NCBI GenBank assembly: GCA_903865705.1 | Contig: CAIPKT010000133.1 | Span: 1 to 34,139, forward strand | Length of the DNA: 34,139 nt | Reading direction: 5' to 3' | Source of the DNA: an uncultured Chlorobiaceae bacterium | GTDB taxonomy: Bacteria > Bacteroidota > Chlorobiia > Chlorobiales > Chlorobiaceae | In this document: positions 7,016-15,667 of the stretch, in pieces | Position numbering within the stretch: position 1 is the first letter of the stretch | Layout of the letters: each line of letters begins with the position of its first letter | Program-made: the position numbers and the translations under genes | Notes under the pieces: model-generated | Seen by the model: the letters and a program-made list of their open reading frames with translations, nothing else | Told to the model about the DNA's origin: nothing | The model's database searches: none

Positions 7016-7067
7016 TGTTCAATTATTTGTTATGTTCAAATTAAATGAACAAAGAATATATTGAACA
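7016..7067. promoter_or_regulatory. Nested inverted repeats over the abiEi start: putative autoregulatory operator
   Basis: Four TGTTCA-type half sites: TGTTCAAT (7016-7023), TGTTCA (7033-7038), TGAACA (7046-7051) and ATTGAACA (7060-7067). They form an inner inverted repeat with a 7-base spacer and an outer one of eight matching bases. The start codon at 7045 lies inside. AbiEi antitoxins are known to repress their own operon by binding inverted repeats; use of these repeats here is inference. No good Shine-Dalgarno sequence is present. Confidence 0.55.
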
Positions 7068-8097
7068 TAAATTAGCCGGAGACAACGCAGAAATCCTTCG
7101 GCAGGCTATGGAAGCCCTGAAGAGGATCGCACCACTGGAATACGCGATTGAACCGGGTCACGTCATTCATGACCAGAGATACGACTTCCTGATAAAGGGA
7201 AAAGTTTTCGGGGACGCATTCGTTTGGTGCGTCGAGGTAAAAAAATATCTGACCAAAACCGGCGAACTCCAGGTTCTCGTAAACAGGGATAAGATGCCTC
7301 ATCCATTTGTGCTGGCGACAAGATACATTCCCCCTGAGACCGCGGCGAGATTGCGCGATGCCGGCATCCAGTTCATCGACACGGCCGGAAACGCCTTTCT
7401 CAATCAACCTCCACTGCTGATTTTCGTTCAAGGAAATAAACCGGAAAAGGAAGAAATCGTCCTTCCCACAGCGCGTCTCTTCAGAGGAGTTGGCCTGAAG
7501 ATCGTCTACCTCTTTTTGTGCCAACCGGAACTCGTCGAGAAAACGTATCGCGATCTGGCCGGGATGGCGAATGTCGCCTTGGGAACGGTGAAAAGCACCA
7601 TGACCGAACTGATCCAGAAAGGCTTCATCTTCGACATGGGCAAAAAGGGGAAAAAGCTTCGGGATAAAAAGAAGCTCTTTGAGCGCTGGATTACAGCGTA
7701 TCCCGACTACTTAAAACCTAAACTGTTGATGGGACGATTCCGGGGCGATGGGGAGTGGTGGAAGGACATCCAACTGGATCTCACCCTCGCGCAGTGGGGC
7801 GGCGAGGTTGCCGCAGCGAAACTGACCGGATACCTGAAACCTGGCACGGTAACGCTGTATGCGGACAAGCATCGTCTCGGAGAACTCGTGGTCGCCAATA
7901 GACTGAAAAAAGACCCGCATGGCAATATTGAGATTCTCGAACGGTTCTGGCCGCTGAACAATGACTTCGGTGAAGGCGATACGGTGCACCCGATCATCAT
8001 CTATGCTGACCTTGTCGCTATAGGCGACCAACGCACAACGGAAACCGCAAGAATAATTTATGACCAACATATCGATCAATATTTCAGGCAGGATTGA
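7045..8097 (+). CDS. AbiEi-like antitoxin/regulator of type IV toxin-antitoxin pair
   Basis: A 350-residue protein. The N-terminal half has YDFLIKG (D47) and WCVEVKKYL (E64, K66), spaced like a PD-(D/E)XK nuclease-fold core. Next comes GIQFIDTAGNAFLN (about 108-120), typical of the AbiEi-like family paired with nucleotidyltransferases. Residues about 153-197 (KTYRDLAGMANVALGTVKST...) are a winged helix-turn-helix, and a C-terminal domain follows. The next gene overlaps by 38 bases and encodes the nucleotidyltransferase partner, so this is most likely the antitoxin and repressor. The mid-protein wHTH with a nuclease-like N-terminus differs from the compact AbiEi with an N-terminal wHTH. ATG at 7045 lies within repeated operator half sites. 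Confidence 0.75.
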   Translation: MNKEYIEHKLAGDNAEILRQAMEALKRIAPLEYAIEPGHVIHDQRYDFLIKGKVFGDAFVWCVEVKKYLTKTGELQVLVNRDKMPHPFVLATRYIPPETAARLRDAGIQFIDTAGNAFLNQPPLLIFVQGNKPEKEEIVLPTARLFRGVGLKIVYLFLCQPELVEKTYRDLAGMANVALGTVKSTMTELIQKGFIFDMGKKGKKLRDKKKLFERWITAYPDYLKPKLLMGRFRGDGEWWKDIQLDLTLAQWGGEVAAAKLTGYLKPGTVTLYADKHRLGELVVANRLKKDPHGNIEILERFWPLNNDFGEGDTVHPIIIYADLVAIGDQRTTETARIIYDQHIDQYFRQD

Positions 8098-8935
8098 CCC
8101 TGAAAGAGTATCTGCTTTGAGAGAGATCAATGACGTTGCCAAGGAACTCAACATAAATTTCTTCGTGGTGGGGGCTTTCGCTCGCGACGTGATCTTTGAA
8201 CATATTCATCGAATTTCCGCTCCTCGAATGACGGAAGACATCGATATTGGCATTGAGGTGGCAAGTTGGGAAGAATTCAAACGCCTGACTGACACCCTGA
8301 TCGAGCGCGGGCATTTCTCCCCGACAAATTTACAGCACCGCTTCAGTGCCATTTCATTTGCAACCCTTATAGATATCGTGCCCTATGGGGGGATTGGCGA
8401 CGAAAGGAAGCGGATCAGTTGGCCTCCAAACCATGACATGATCATGAGTATCCTCGGGTTTGAAGAAGCGTATCAATCAGCATTGAACGTGCGGTTAAGC
8501 AACGATCCGCCTGTGGAGATTCTGGTTCCTTCGATACCTGCACTGGCACTCCTGAAAATCATCTCCTGGGACGATGCTTACCCGGAACGCGAGCGTGATG
8601 CCCTTGATCTTCTCTTCATCCTTGAAAAATTCGAATCGACTGACATTCTGAATAAACTGTACGAGTCCCACGTACCCTTGCTCACCGAGGAAGAATTCGA
8701 TCCCCAGCTTGCTTCCGTTCGACTACTCGGACAAGAAATAGCGCAGTTGGGCAACACGGAGACGGTAAGCACAGTAGAGAAAATTCTTGCCCGTGAAACC
8801 GACGAAGACCAGGGGTTCAGGATGCTCTCGCATATGGTCAAGGGTGTTTCGTTGCAGAGTATCATGTTTGAGAAATCTCTGCAACTCCTCAGAAAGCTTT
8901 TGCAAGGGATTCGAGAAGAAATGCAAAGGGAGTAA
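8060..8935 (+). CDS. AbiEii-like nucleotidyltransferase toxin
   Basis: A 291-residue protein of the nucleotidyltransferase superfamily (AbiEii/AbiGii type). The fold's signature is visible: FFVVGAFARD (G38, R42, D43), then TEDIDIGI (D60, D62), and a third acidic residue in LIDIVP (D105). The family motif LLKIISWDDAYPERERDALD (K166, R177, D180, D183) follows. AbiEii proteins block growth by transferring nucleotides to RNA or tRNA targets, giving phage defence or plasmid stability; the target here is unknown. It overlaps the upstream gene by 38 bases in another frame, so the two are translated together. No membrane segment. Confidence 0.82.
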   Translation: MTNISINISGRIDPERVSALREINDVAKELNINFFVVGAFARDVIFEHIHRISAPRMTEDIDIGIEVASWEEFKRLTDTLIERGHFSPTNLQHRFSAISFATLIDIVPYGGIGDERKRISWPPNHDMIMSILGFEEAYQSALNVRLSNDPPVEILVPSIPALALLKIISWDDAYPERERDALDLLFILEKFESTDILNKLYESHVPLLTEEEFDPQLASVRLLGQEIAQLGNTETVSTVEKILARETDEDQGFRMLSHMVKGVSLQSIMFEKSLQLLRKLLQGIREEMQRE

Positions 8936-9162
8936 GAAAACATCAATACATAGCAAATAAACAGCCTTCAGCTTCATCAAGAACCACAACGGGCTATTAT
9001 ATCGTCTTTTAAGCTTTTCACGCCAACGCTTTTTTCAAGCAAAGGCCGCACTGGTGCATCCCGGAGTACCGGAGGGAATTCGCCCGGCAGGCCATTTATG
9101 CCAGCCCGCCGGCGGGTCTATCGTATGTCATACTGCTTCTCGTACAGCAAACAGGAAAGGTA
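8936..9162. other. Non-coding right flank of the island with GC-rich palindromes
   Basis: No supported gene. Contains CCGGAGTACCGG (9061-9072) and the perfect palindrome CCCGCCGGCGGG (9105-9116). A plus-strand frame over 9019-9210 (with REFARQAIYASPPAG) looks somewhat protein-like but has no start and no recognised family; it may be a remnant. Confidence 0.4.
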
Positions 9163-9203
9163 AGCTTCGGCGAGTGCCTTTTGCTGACGGTATTATTGCC
9201 CCG
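9163..9203 (-). mobile_element. Fragment of IS200/IS605-type tnpB 3' tail
   Basis: The first 28 bases (9163-9190) are identical to 34064-34091, within the element tail near the right window end; weaker similarity continues to about 9203. Translated on the minus strand in the second copy this region gives ALAEAIS-like residues just before a stop. It begins with AGCT, the same four bases that end copy 1 at 5429-5432. Confidence 0.6.
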
Positions 9204-9249
9204 ATGAGAAACAACATGAACAAGGGAATTCAACTCACCAGTGTATTCA

Positions 9250-9696
9250 TCATGCCTTCAAGGCGTCACGGAAAGCCGTCCGCAGTTGTTCGACCCGCCC
9301 GCGGTTAACTCCAAGATCCGAGATGCCAAGCCGTGAAGAGGAACGAACATGGATCACCCCTTCCTGGGGGCTGAGCCGGAATTCAACGTCATCAACAAAA
9401 CCAAATACCGGTATAAGATAGGTCGACCATAGGTACTCTTTTTCTGCCTTGTGCACAACTCCCCCGTTTTCCTCGACGATACGTTTCAGTAGCGCCCAGG
9501 CATGTTCCTCCGGGCCGGTGAAACTGAAGGGGTCAATTCGGACTATCGGATTGGTACTTTCGCTGCACACCGCGTTCGGCGTTCCGGCACAGGGCCTCAG
9601 TTTTCCGTTTACCAGTTGCGGTTCCTCAGTTGGTTGCGGCCAAATAGCGGAAAGCTGATTTGTTATTGCACCTACGGCATCATTGAATATGCTCAT
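9250..9696 (-). CDS. DUF1499 family protein
   Basis: A 148-residue protein. Visible family features are CAGTPNAVCSE (the pair of cysteines near the start of the domain), KAEKEYLWSTYLIPVFGFVDDVEFR and IHVRSSSRLGISDLGVNRGRVE, the DUF1499 signature ending in RSaSR.G.sDlGvNR.R. No signal peptide in the chosen frame. Function of DUF1499 is not established. It is the first ordinary gene to the right of the accessory island and is transcribed toward it. Confidence 0.85.
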   Translation of the reverse strand: MSIFNDAVGAITNQLSAIWPQPTEEPQLVNGKLRPCAGTPNAVCSESTNPIVRIDPFSFTGPEEHAWALLKRIVEENGGVVHKAEKEYLWSTYLIPVFGFVDDVEFRLSPQEGVIHVRSSSRLGISDLGVNRGRVEQLRTAFRDALKA

Positions 9697-9831
9697 TTCA
9701 TTTGCTCCGGTTATTTGCTTCTTTTATTTGCTGTTATCATGCTTGCTCAAGATATTGTGGGGGCATGTTTGGGGCGATACCGATATGCACACTTTATGCG
9801 GTCTGTTCGGGGTCCGTTCGGGATTTATGGT

Positions 9832-10674
9832 TTAGCCATCAATCCTTGAGGTCAGCTCCTCAGCCATCTTTTTGTCGGCAAGTTTGACGGTTATCTCGGC
9901 AATATCGCGAGCGGAATTGACGTGAAATACAACCACGTCAAAAACATCGGTCACGCGCACAATTGCTGTCAGATCGTCGATATATTTGCTGATACCAAGA
10001 AAACTCAGGGGCAGCAGACATTTTACATGATAGGGATTGCTGAGAAAAATGCCGTAAGGCTGTACTTTAAGCACCGTACCGGTAAAGGTTTCGCCGACGT
10101 CGGGAAGAGGAACAGAAAAATCGTGATCGGCACCTGCCATGAGCCCTTCGACGCGCATGGTTTCTCCCGGCTTGACCTGTTCGATACGCTCCCGGAGGAC
10201 GGAGAGGTCATAATAGGCTATACCCGGTTCTGTAAGCAACTCCCTTGCGCTCAGCCCTTGTGTGGAATAGACTATAACCTCCTTGCCCCTCTCTTTTAAA
10301 GCCCGCAGCAAGGGAAGAAAATCACTGTCACCACTGAAGAGGATAAAGGTATCGTACTGATCAGCACGGCTTAAGGCATCAACGACAAGTTCAACGTCCA
10401 GATTGCCTTTCATGATGATGACGCCTGTTTCCTTATTGACAATCTTTTTAACGGGTTTGGAGGTGATCCGATAGCCATGGGCCGTCAGCACTCTTGTGAA
10501 TGCTGCATTTTCTTCAGTCACTGGTTCAGATGCCGGAACGTAATAGTTTGCCTGCACTGCGGCATACCCGGACATAAAAAAAGCCATTAAACGGGAAAAA
10601 TCGATCTGCCACCCAAGGTGGCGCTGCGTGAAGAACAGATTTGCTCCATCAATAAAAACAGCTGCACGGCCCAT
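9832..10674 (-). CDS. NYN domain (LabA/DUF88-type) protein with C-terminal S1-like domain
   Basis: A 280-residue cytosolic protein. Residues 1-160 are a NYN/PIN-like ribonuclease domain: AAVFIDGANLFF (D9), GNLDVELVVDAL, and ILFSGDSDFLPLLRAL provide the acidic metal site. About residues 190-275 (VGETFTGTVLKVQPYGIFLS, then CLLPLSFLG, then VTDVFDVVVFHV) look like an S1/OB RNA-binding fold. So it is probably an RNA-processing nuclease with its own RNA-binding module. Typical LabA-like proteins have the NYN domain followed by a shorter OST-HTH or no extra domain. The target is unknown. Confidence 0.78.
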   Translation of the reverse strand: MGRAAVFIDGANLFFTQRHLGWQIDFSRLMAFFMSGYAAVQANYYVPASEPVTEENAAFTRVLTAHGYRITSKPVKKIVNKETGVIIMKGNLDVELVVDALSRADQYDTFILFSGDSDFLPLLRALKERGKEVIVYSTQGLSARELLTEPGIAYYDLSVLRERIEQVKPGETMRVEGLMAGADHDFSVPLPDVGETFTGTVLKVQPYGIFLSNPYHVKCLLPLSFLGISKYIDDLTAIVRVTDVFDVVVFHVNSARDIAEITVKLADKKMAEELTSRIDG

Positions 10675-10739
10675 ATTGGCAACTCCTCTTCGTCTCTTGT
10701 TATGTTATGCGTTACGCAGACTAAAAAAATTAAATTTGT

Positions 10740-11822
10740 TCAGGATTTTCCGGGCGAAATGATGCGAACCTCCGTTCCTTCATGTAAATCTTTTGCGGGA
10801 GCAAGGGCAATTTTATCGCCTTTTTTAATCCCCTGCAATACCTCAACAAAAGTCATATCGCTGGCCCCAATCCGGACAGGCTCTTTTTTCAATCGACCCT
10901 TTTCAATTTTCCAGACGTAGCTCTGATGATTTTCTTCAAATACCGAGCTTTTTCGGACAAGGAGCGCATTCTGCCTTATATTGTAGATAATATTTGCTGT
11001 TGCTGTCATCCCTGCCTGGATGTCGACCGCAGGATGGTCGAGGGTCAGATAAATCTTAGAGGTCTTCGTTATCCGGTCTGTCTGAGGCACAATACGGGAA
11101 ACAACTGCCGAAAGGCGCTTGTCGGGATAGGCATCAAAAGCAACGGTTGCCGCTTGGCCATTGCGTATCCGGGGAATATCAAGTTCGTCAACTTCGACCG
11201 TGACCATATAGCTGGAGGGATCAACTACCCGTGCAACAAGGGAATTGGCCGTAACAAAATCACCCTCCTTGACGTTCTGTAACGTCAGAATGCCGGAGAA
11301 AGGTGCGCTGACCGTCAACTTTTTCAGATCATCTTCGCGCATCTTTAACTGTAAGGCTTTCTGCTGCAGCAGTTCCTGGCCCTGAGTGCTGTTTTTTTCG
11401 GCATCATCAAGCTCCTGACGCGATATCCCCCCTTCACTGAAAAGGTTTTTCTTTCTGATGCGACGAAGCTGGTTATCTTTTGTCTGTGCCTGCTGTTCCG
11501 CTAGCGCAGCCCTTGCCTGACTTAGAGCAAGCTGTGGCTGAGGAGTGCTGAATTGCAGAATTTTTTGGCCGGCGGTAACATGCTGGCCTTCAAGCGCACC
11601 AACATAACTGACCGTTCCTGACAATTCAGCGCTGAGGTTGGCAACCGCATCGGCCTCCACAAACCCTGTCGCATAGATTGCCTGGACCAGCTCTGCATTG
11701 GTAACCTGTACGACCTCAAGATCGACCTTGTTACCCCTCGTCATCAAAAAAATGACTGTAGCAATAAAAACAACAGCAAGAGCAATAGAATATTTAGGAA
11801 GAAATTTCTGTAGGGGTTGCAT
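10740..11822 (-). CDS. Efflux periplasmic adaptor (HlyD/MacA-type membrane fusion protein)
   Basis: A 360-residue adaptor that bridges an inner-membrane exporter to an outer-membrane channel. One N-terminal membrane segment (YSIALAVVFIATVIFLM) anchors it. The lipoyl/barrel-sandwich half is GTVSYVGALEGQHVTAGQKI, then a coiled-coil hairpin (about 105-170: ALSQARAALAEQQAQ through LQLKMREDDLKKL), then the second lipoyl half PFSGILTLQNVKEGDFV and beta-barrel domains. No matching permease is adjacent, so the partner lies elsewhere. Divergently placed from hisI with 169 bases between. Confidence 0.83.
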   Translation of the reverse strand: MQPLQKFLPKYSIALAVVFIATVIFLMTRGNKVDLEVVQVTNAELVQAIYATGFVEADAVANLSAELSGTVSYVGALEGQHVTAGQKILQFSTPQPQLALSQARAALAEQQAQTKDNQLRRIRKKNLFSEGGISRQELDDAEKNSTQGQELLQQKALQLKMREDDLKKLTVSAPFSGILTLQNVKEGDFVTANSLVARVVDPSSYMVTVEVDELDIPRIRNGQAATVAFDAYPDKRLSAVVSRIVPQTDRITKTSKIYLTLDHPAVDIQAGMTATANIIYNIRQNALLVRKSSVFEENHQSYVWKIEKGRLKKEPVRIGASDMTFVEVLQGIKKGDKIALAPAKDLHEGTEVRIISPGKS

Positions 11823-11991
11823 AGAGTACGTTTATTATAAATTCAGCTTAAGGAAGTTACCTGTTTTGATCTTTTTATCCATTCCGATCTTGGTTTTTCC
11901 ATAATTTTATCAATCTTTAACAACATTTTTCTTTTTGCGGCCTTCATTCGGAAGAAGCTCTTGCATAAAAAACACTTAATCTACACCATCA

Positions 11992-12405
11992 ATGGGCGAT
12001 AATCAAGATATCACGAAAAGCTTTTTTGAAACGGTAAAGTTCGATGAAAAAGGACTTGTTCCTGCCATTGTGCAGGATCATGAAACTGGGAAAGTTTTGA
12101 TGATGGCATGGATGAACCGCGAAAGCCTTCAGATGACCCTGGAGAAAAAGAAAGCCTGTTATTGGAGCCGCAGCCGGCAGAAGCTTTGGCTGAAAGGGGA
12201 ATCGTCCGGAAACATGCAGGTGGTGCACGATATTTTGATCGACTGTGATGGAGATACCTTGCTGTTGAAAGTCTCCCAAACCGGCGGGGCCTGCCACGTT
12301 GGTTACCACTCCTGCTTTTACCGTAAAGCCAAGAATGACCTTTCAATGGAAATCTGTGACACACTGCTGTTTAACCCGGAAGATGTTTATGGCAAAAAAA
12401 ACTGA
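11992..12405 (+). CDS. hisI: Phosphoribosyl-AMP cyclohydrolase HisI
   Basis: Third step of histidine synthesis: opens the adenine ring of phosphoribosyl-AMP. 137 residues, a stand-alone cyclohydrolase without a HisE part. Motifs: [25 protein letters not shown] (substrate and metal binding), [11 protein letters not shown] and [15 protein letters not shown], which carry the Zn/Mg ligands and catalytic Cys residues. The menG start codon at 12389 lies inside its 3' end (17-base overlap), so both are likely co-translated. No other his gene is nearby. Confidence 0.95.
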   Translation: MGDNQDITKSFFETVKFDEKGLVPAIVQDHETGKVLMMAWMNRESLQMTLEKKKACYWSRSRQKLWLKGESSGNMQVVHDILIDCDGDTLLLKVSQTGGACHVGYHSCFYRKAKNDLSMEICDTLLFNPEDVYGKKN

Positions 12406-13138
12406 GCTGTCGGCAAGTCACGCCAGAGAGAGCGCACAATCTCTTAATCAGACAAAGTCAAGGGCTTCAATTAAGAGGATGTTTGATGAGGTTGCTCCCA
12501 CTTATGACTTTTTAAATCATTTGTTGAGTCTGGGCATAGACAATTACTGGAGGGCAAAGGCAACAAACAAGGCAAAACAACTGCTTGGGAAAACTTTTGC
12601 CTCGAAAATTCTTGATGTTGCTACAGGAACGGGTGATTTGGCAAACTCTATGGCTAAAATAGCAGGGGCAAAAGTTACCGCTCTTGATCTTTCGCCTGAA
12701 ATGCTGGTTCTCGCAAGAAAAAAATACCCGCAGATCACTTTTATTGAAGGGTATGCTGAAAAGCTTCCGTTTGAAACTGCGAGTTTTGAAATTGTCAGCG
12801 CCGGCTTTGGCGTTAGAAATTTTGAAAACCTTGATGAGGGAATGCGGGAGTTTTATCGCGTTCTGAAACCAGGCGGCCATGCGCTCATTATTGAGCCAAT
12901 GATACCGCGCAATGATGTCATGAAAAAACTTTACCTGATCTATTTCAAAAAGGTACTGCCAAAAATTGCGGGGTTGTTCAGCAAGTCCACTTTTGCCTAC
13001 GACTACCTCCCCCACTCGGTCGAAAAGTTTCCGCAGGCTGAAGCGTTCACCGCCATTCTGAAAAAAAGCGGCTTCAAAAAGGCGGACTATTTTCCGATGA
13101 CCTTTGAAACCTCAATTCTTTACGTCGCCCGAAAATAA
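12389..13138 (+). CDS. menG: Demethylmenaquinone methyltransferase MenG/UbiE
   Basis: SAM-dependent C-methyltransferase for the last step of menaquinone synthesis; green sulfur bacteria use menaquinone, so menG is the better name than ubiE. Visible: [20 protein letters not shown] (family N-terminus), [12 protein letters not shown] (SAM motif I), [13 protein letters not shown] (motif II), [20 protein letters not shown] (family-specific) and [13 protein letters not shown] (motif III). ATG at 12389 gives 249 residues, and GGAAG lies six bases upstream; ATG at 12383 is an alternative. It overlaps hisI by 17 bases. Confidence 0.94.
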   Translation: MAKKTELSASHARESAQSLNQTKSRASIKRMFDEVAPTYDFLNHLLSLGIDNYWRAKATNKAKQLLGKTFASKILDVATGTGDLANSMAKIAGAKVTALDLSPEMLVLARKKYPQITFIEGYAEKLPFETASFEIVSAGFGVRNFENLDEGMREFYRVLKPGGHALIIEPMIPRNDVMKKLYLIYFKKVLPKIAGLFSKSTFAYDYLPHSVEKFPQAEAFTAILKKSGFKKADYFPMTFETSILYVARK

Positions 13139-13220
13139 GCCGCTCCAAATTCCTCCCTTCGGGCGCAAGACCGGGGAGTGAGGGAACAGAAAACAGGGAA
13201 GCATTCCGTTACACTGGCAG

Positions 13221-13580
13221 TTACCTTCTCCAGTACCTTCGATAGAGGTGAAGGTATTTGAGGAGCGGGATAAAGAACGCATAGGTACAGATACCGAGAA
13301 TATCAGCATACAGGTCGCCTGCAGAGGCGGAACGGAAGGGCAGAAAAGATTGGACATACTCAATACCAAGCCCGTAGAGGATCAAGACCATTATTTTGGC
13401 AAACCCGAACCGGCTTCGCGGAAATGCGTAATCCAGCAGAAAGGCAAGAACGCCAAAAGCACAATAATGAAGAATCTTGTCGTTATTCATTAAGGGCGGC
13501 AGCTCTATTACATTCTGGATTGTAGCCTGCCAGCTTATAAAAGCAACGGTAATGGCCAGTATGAGACGGGCGACAATCAT
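13221..13580 (-). CDS. VanZ-like membrane protein
   Basis: A small membrane protein of about 119 residues with four hydrophobic segments: ARLILAITVAFISW, HYCAFGVLAFLLDYAF, AKIMVLILYGLGIEYVQSFL and ADILGICTYAFFIPLL. The NNDKILHYCAFGVLAF stretch and GIEYVQ.F.....SAGDLYADILG are typical of VanZ-like proteins. ATG at 13580 is preferred; a GTG at 13604 gives 127 residues but has its AGGGA too close. It lies 46 bases after ligA, likely at the end of that transcript. Role unknown outside teicoplanin resistance. Confidence 0.78.
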   Translation of the reverse strand: MIVARLILAITVAFISWQATIQNVIELPPLMNNDKILHYCAFGVLAFLLDYAFPRSRFGFAKIMVLILYGLGIEYVQSFLPFRSASAGDLYADILGICTYAFFIPLLKYLHLYRRYWRR

Positions 13581-13626
13581 CACGTTATGCTCTTTTGCGT
13601 TCACGTCCCTGGTAGGTTAAAGTTGG

Positions 13627-15654
13627 TTATGAAAGCATTGACTCAAACTCGTCCTCGGTAACGACCCGGACTCCGAGCTTGAGGGCTTTCTGGAGCTTGC
13701 TGCCGGGATCTTGACCGGCGACAACCATGCCTGTCTTTTTGCTGACCGAGCCAACTACCCTGCCGCCTCGCTCAAGTACCAGTTCCGAAGCTGTCTGACG
13801 GTCGTAACGCTCCAGCCCTCCGGTAAAGAGGACGCTGAGCCCTTCAAAGTTGCGGTTGACCTGCTCTCTGGGCTCTGAGGCACTAAGTGGCAAACCGGCT
13901 GTACGAAGTTTTTCGAGGGTGTCGGGCCATGTGGGTTTGGCAAAATAGTCGATAATGCTGCGGGCAACGACCGGCCCGATATCGGGGATGGTTGCCAGTT
14001 GTTCCTCGCTTGCCTGCCGGAGGGTATCAATTGAGGGGCAGGCTTGCGAAAGCTCGCGGGCGGTGGCGCGTCCGACGTGACGGATACCGAGGGCGTAGAG
14101 CAGATGCTCGTAGCTTTTTTGACGACTTTTTTCCAGAGCATGCAGAATATTTTGTGCCGACTTTGTCCCCATGCGTTCAAGCTTTTCAAGCTGCGGTTCC
14201 TGGAGAAAATAGAGGTCGGCGGGTCCTTTAATGAGCCCTCTGGCGACAAGCTGCTCGACCAGGGCGTCGCCGAGAGTCTGGATATCCATGGCGTTGCGCG
14301 AGGCAAAGTGGAGCACCCGTCCCTTGATTTGGGCGGGGCACTGTTCTTCGTTCGGGCAGTAGTAACTGACTTCGTTCTCCGGCCTGACCAGGGATGTGCC
14401 GCATGAGGGGCAGTGTGTTGGCGCCAAAATGGGCCTGGCATCAGCGGGGCGCTCTTCGGGTATGGTGCGCACCACTTTTGGAATTACTTCGCCTGATTTT
14501 TCGATAATTACCCGGTCATGAATCATGACGTTAAGGCGCTCGATTTCATCGAAGTTATGGAGGGTGGAGCGGGAGACGGTTGAACCGGCAAGCAGCACTG
14601 GCTGAAGTTCGGCAACCGGAGTAATAGTACCGAGCCGTCCTACCTGGAATAGTACGTTATTCAATACGGTTCTGGCCTGCTGTGCAGGGTATTTATAGGC
14701 GATTGCCCATCGGGGACTTTTGGCTGTTGCGCCAAGTTTTTCCCGGAAGCGCACATCGTTGAGCTTTAGCACCACTCCATCGGTCTCATAGGGCAGTTGC
14801 CAGCGCTTTGCGGCCCAATCTTCAATAAACGCATTGATATCCTCTACGGCATGGCACAACCGGTAATGGTCTCCTGTAAAGAAGCCAAGCCGGCTGAGCA
14901 GTTCAAGGCGACTGAAGTGTACTGTCGATTCGTCCCTGAGCCCTTTGAGATAGTATGCGACAAAGCACATTCTGCGACGGGCAACCTCGGCGGAATCCTG
15001 CAGTTTGAGGGTTCCCGCGGTTGCGTTCCGGGGGTTGGCAAAGCGATCTTCTTCAGGACGGCTCTCGTTAAGGCGCTCAAAATCATCCTTGCGCATGAAA
15101 ACTTCGCCGCGCACCTCTACCTCCCGTTCCTCCCCCTGCAGATCAGCAACAAGGGCACTCTCAATTCTCAGGGGAATGGTGGCAATGGTTTTCAGATTAG
15201 CTGTTATATCGTCTCCCTGCCGGCCGTCGCCCCGTGTTGCTCCCCTGACCAGGAGGCCATCACGATAAAGAAGGCTGACGGCAACTCCGTCAAACTTCAA
15301 CTCGGCAACCATCTCCTGCTCTTGTACCCCTTCGAGCAAAAGAAGCTTGCGGACACGGTTGCAAAACTCTTCAACGTCAGGTAATGAGTAGGTATTGGAT
15401 AGGCTCAGCATCGGCTCGCGGTGCTGCACTGAAGGAAATTCTCTGGTAATGGTTCCTCCCACCCGCTGCGAGGGGCTGTCGGGGGTAACCAGTTCCGGAA
15501 ACTGGCGTTCAAGAGAGAGAAGCTGCTCAAGAAGCCGATCAAAGTCAAAATCGGAGAGCTCCGGCTTTGCATCAATATAATAGAGATGGTTGTGCCGCTC
15601 AATTTCCTGGCGAAGCTTTGCAATCTCCTCTTGCGGGCAGATAATATTGGTCAT
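13627..15654 (-). CDS. ligA: NAD+-dependent DNA ligase LigA
   Basis: Seals nicks in replication and repair using NAD+. 675 residues from ATG 15654, the usual length. Domain Ia [17 protein letters not shown]; adenylation domain with catalytic K120 in [22 protein letters not shown] fold; zinc finger CPSCGTSLV ... [12 protein letters not shown] (four Cys); helix-hairpin-helix repeats ([28 protein letters not shown]); C-terminal BRCT ([18 protein letters not shown]). An upstream in-frame start at 15744 would overlap cruA and adds residues not found in the family, so 15654 is chosen. It follows cruA by 13 bases. Confidence 0.96.
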   Translation of the reverse strand: MTNIICPQEEIAKLRQEIERHNHLYYIDAKPELSDFDFDRLLEQLLSLERQFPELVTPDSPSQRVGGTITREFPSVQHREPMLSLSNTYSLPDVEEFCNRVRKLLLLEGVQEQEMVAELKFDGVAVSLLYRDGLLVRGATRGDGRQGDDITANLKTIATIPLRIESALVADLQGEEREVEVRGEVFMRKDDFERLNESRPEEDRFANPRNATAGTLKLQDSAEVARRRMCFVAYYLKGLRDESTVHFSRLELLSRLGFFTGDHYRLCHAVEDINAFIEDWAAKRWQLPYETDGVVLKLNDVRFREKLGATAKSPRWAIAYKYPAQQARTVLNNVLFQVGRLGTITPVAELQPVLLAGSTVSRSTLHNFDEIERLNVMIHDRVIIEKSGEVIPKVVRTIPEERPADARPILAPTHCPSCGTSLVRPENEVSYYCPNEEQCPAQIKGRVLHFASRNAMDIQTLGDALVEQLVARGLIKGPADLYFLQEPQLEKLERMGTKSAQNILHALEKSRQKSYEHLLYALGIRHVGRATARELSQACPSIDTLRQASEEQLATIPDIGPVVARSIIDYFAKPTWPDTLEKLRTAGLPLSASEPREQVNRNFEGLSVLFTGGLERYDRQTASELVLERGGRVVGSVSKKTGMVVAGQDPGSKLQKALKLGVRVVTEDEFESMLS

Positions 15655-15667
15655 CAATGAAAAAATG

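Noticed and set aside
9054-9308. Plus-strand frame of 84 codons
   Set aside because: No family, no good ribosome-binding site, runs through the IS fragment and into the DUF1499 gene on the other strand.
13139-13220. Terminator between menG and vanZ-like gene
   Set aside because: Only short, interrupted stems without a T-run are visible.
13992-15384. Long plus-strand frames opposite ligA
   Set aside because: Shadows of the ligA coding sequence; no domain motifs.
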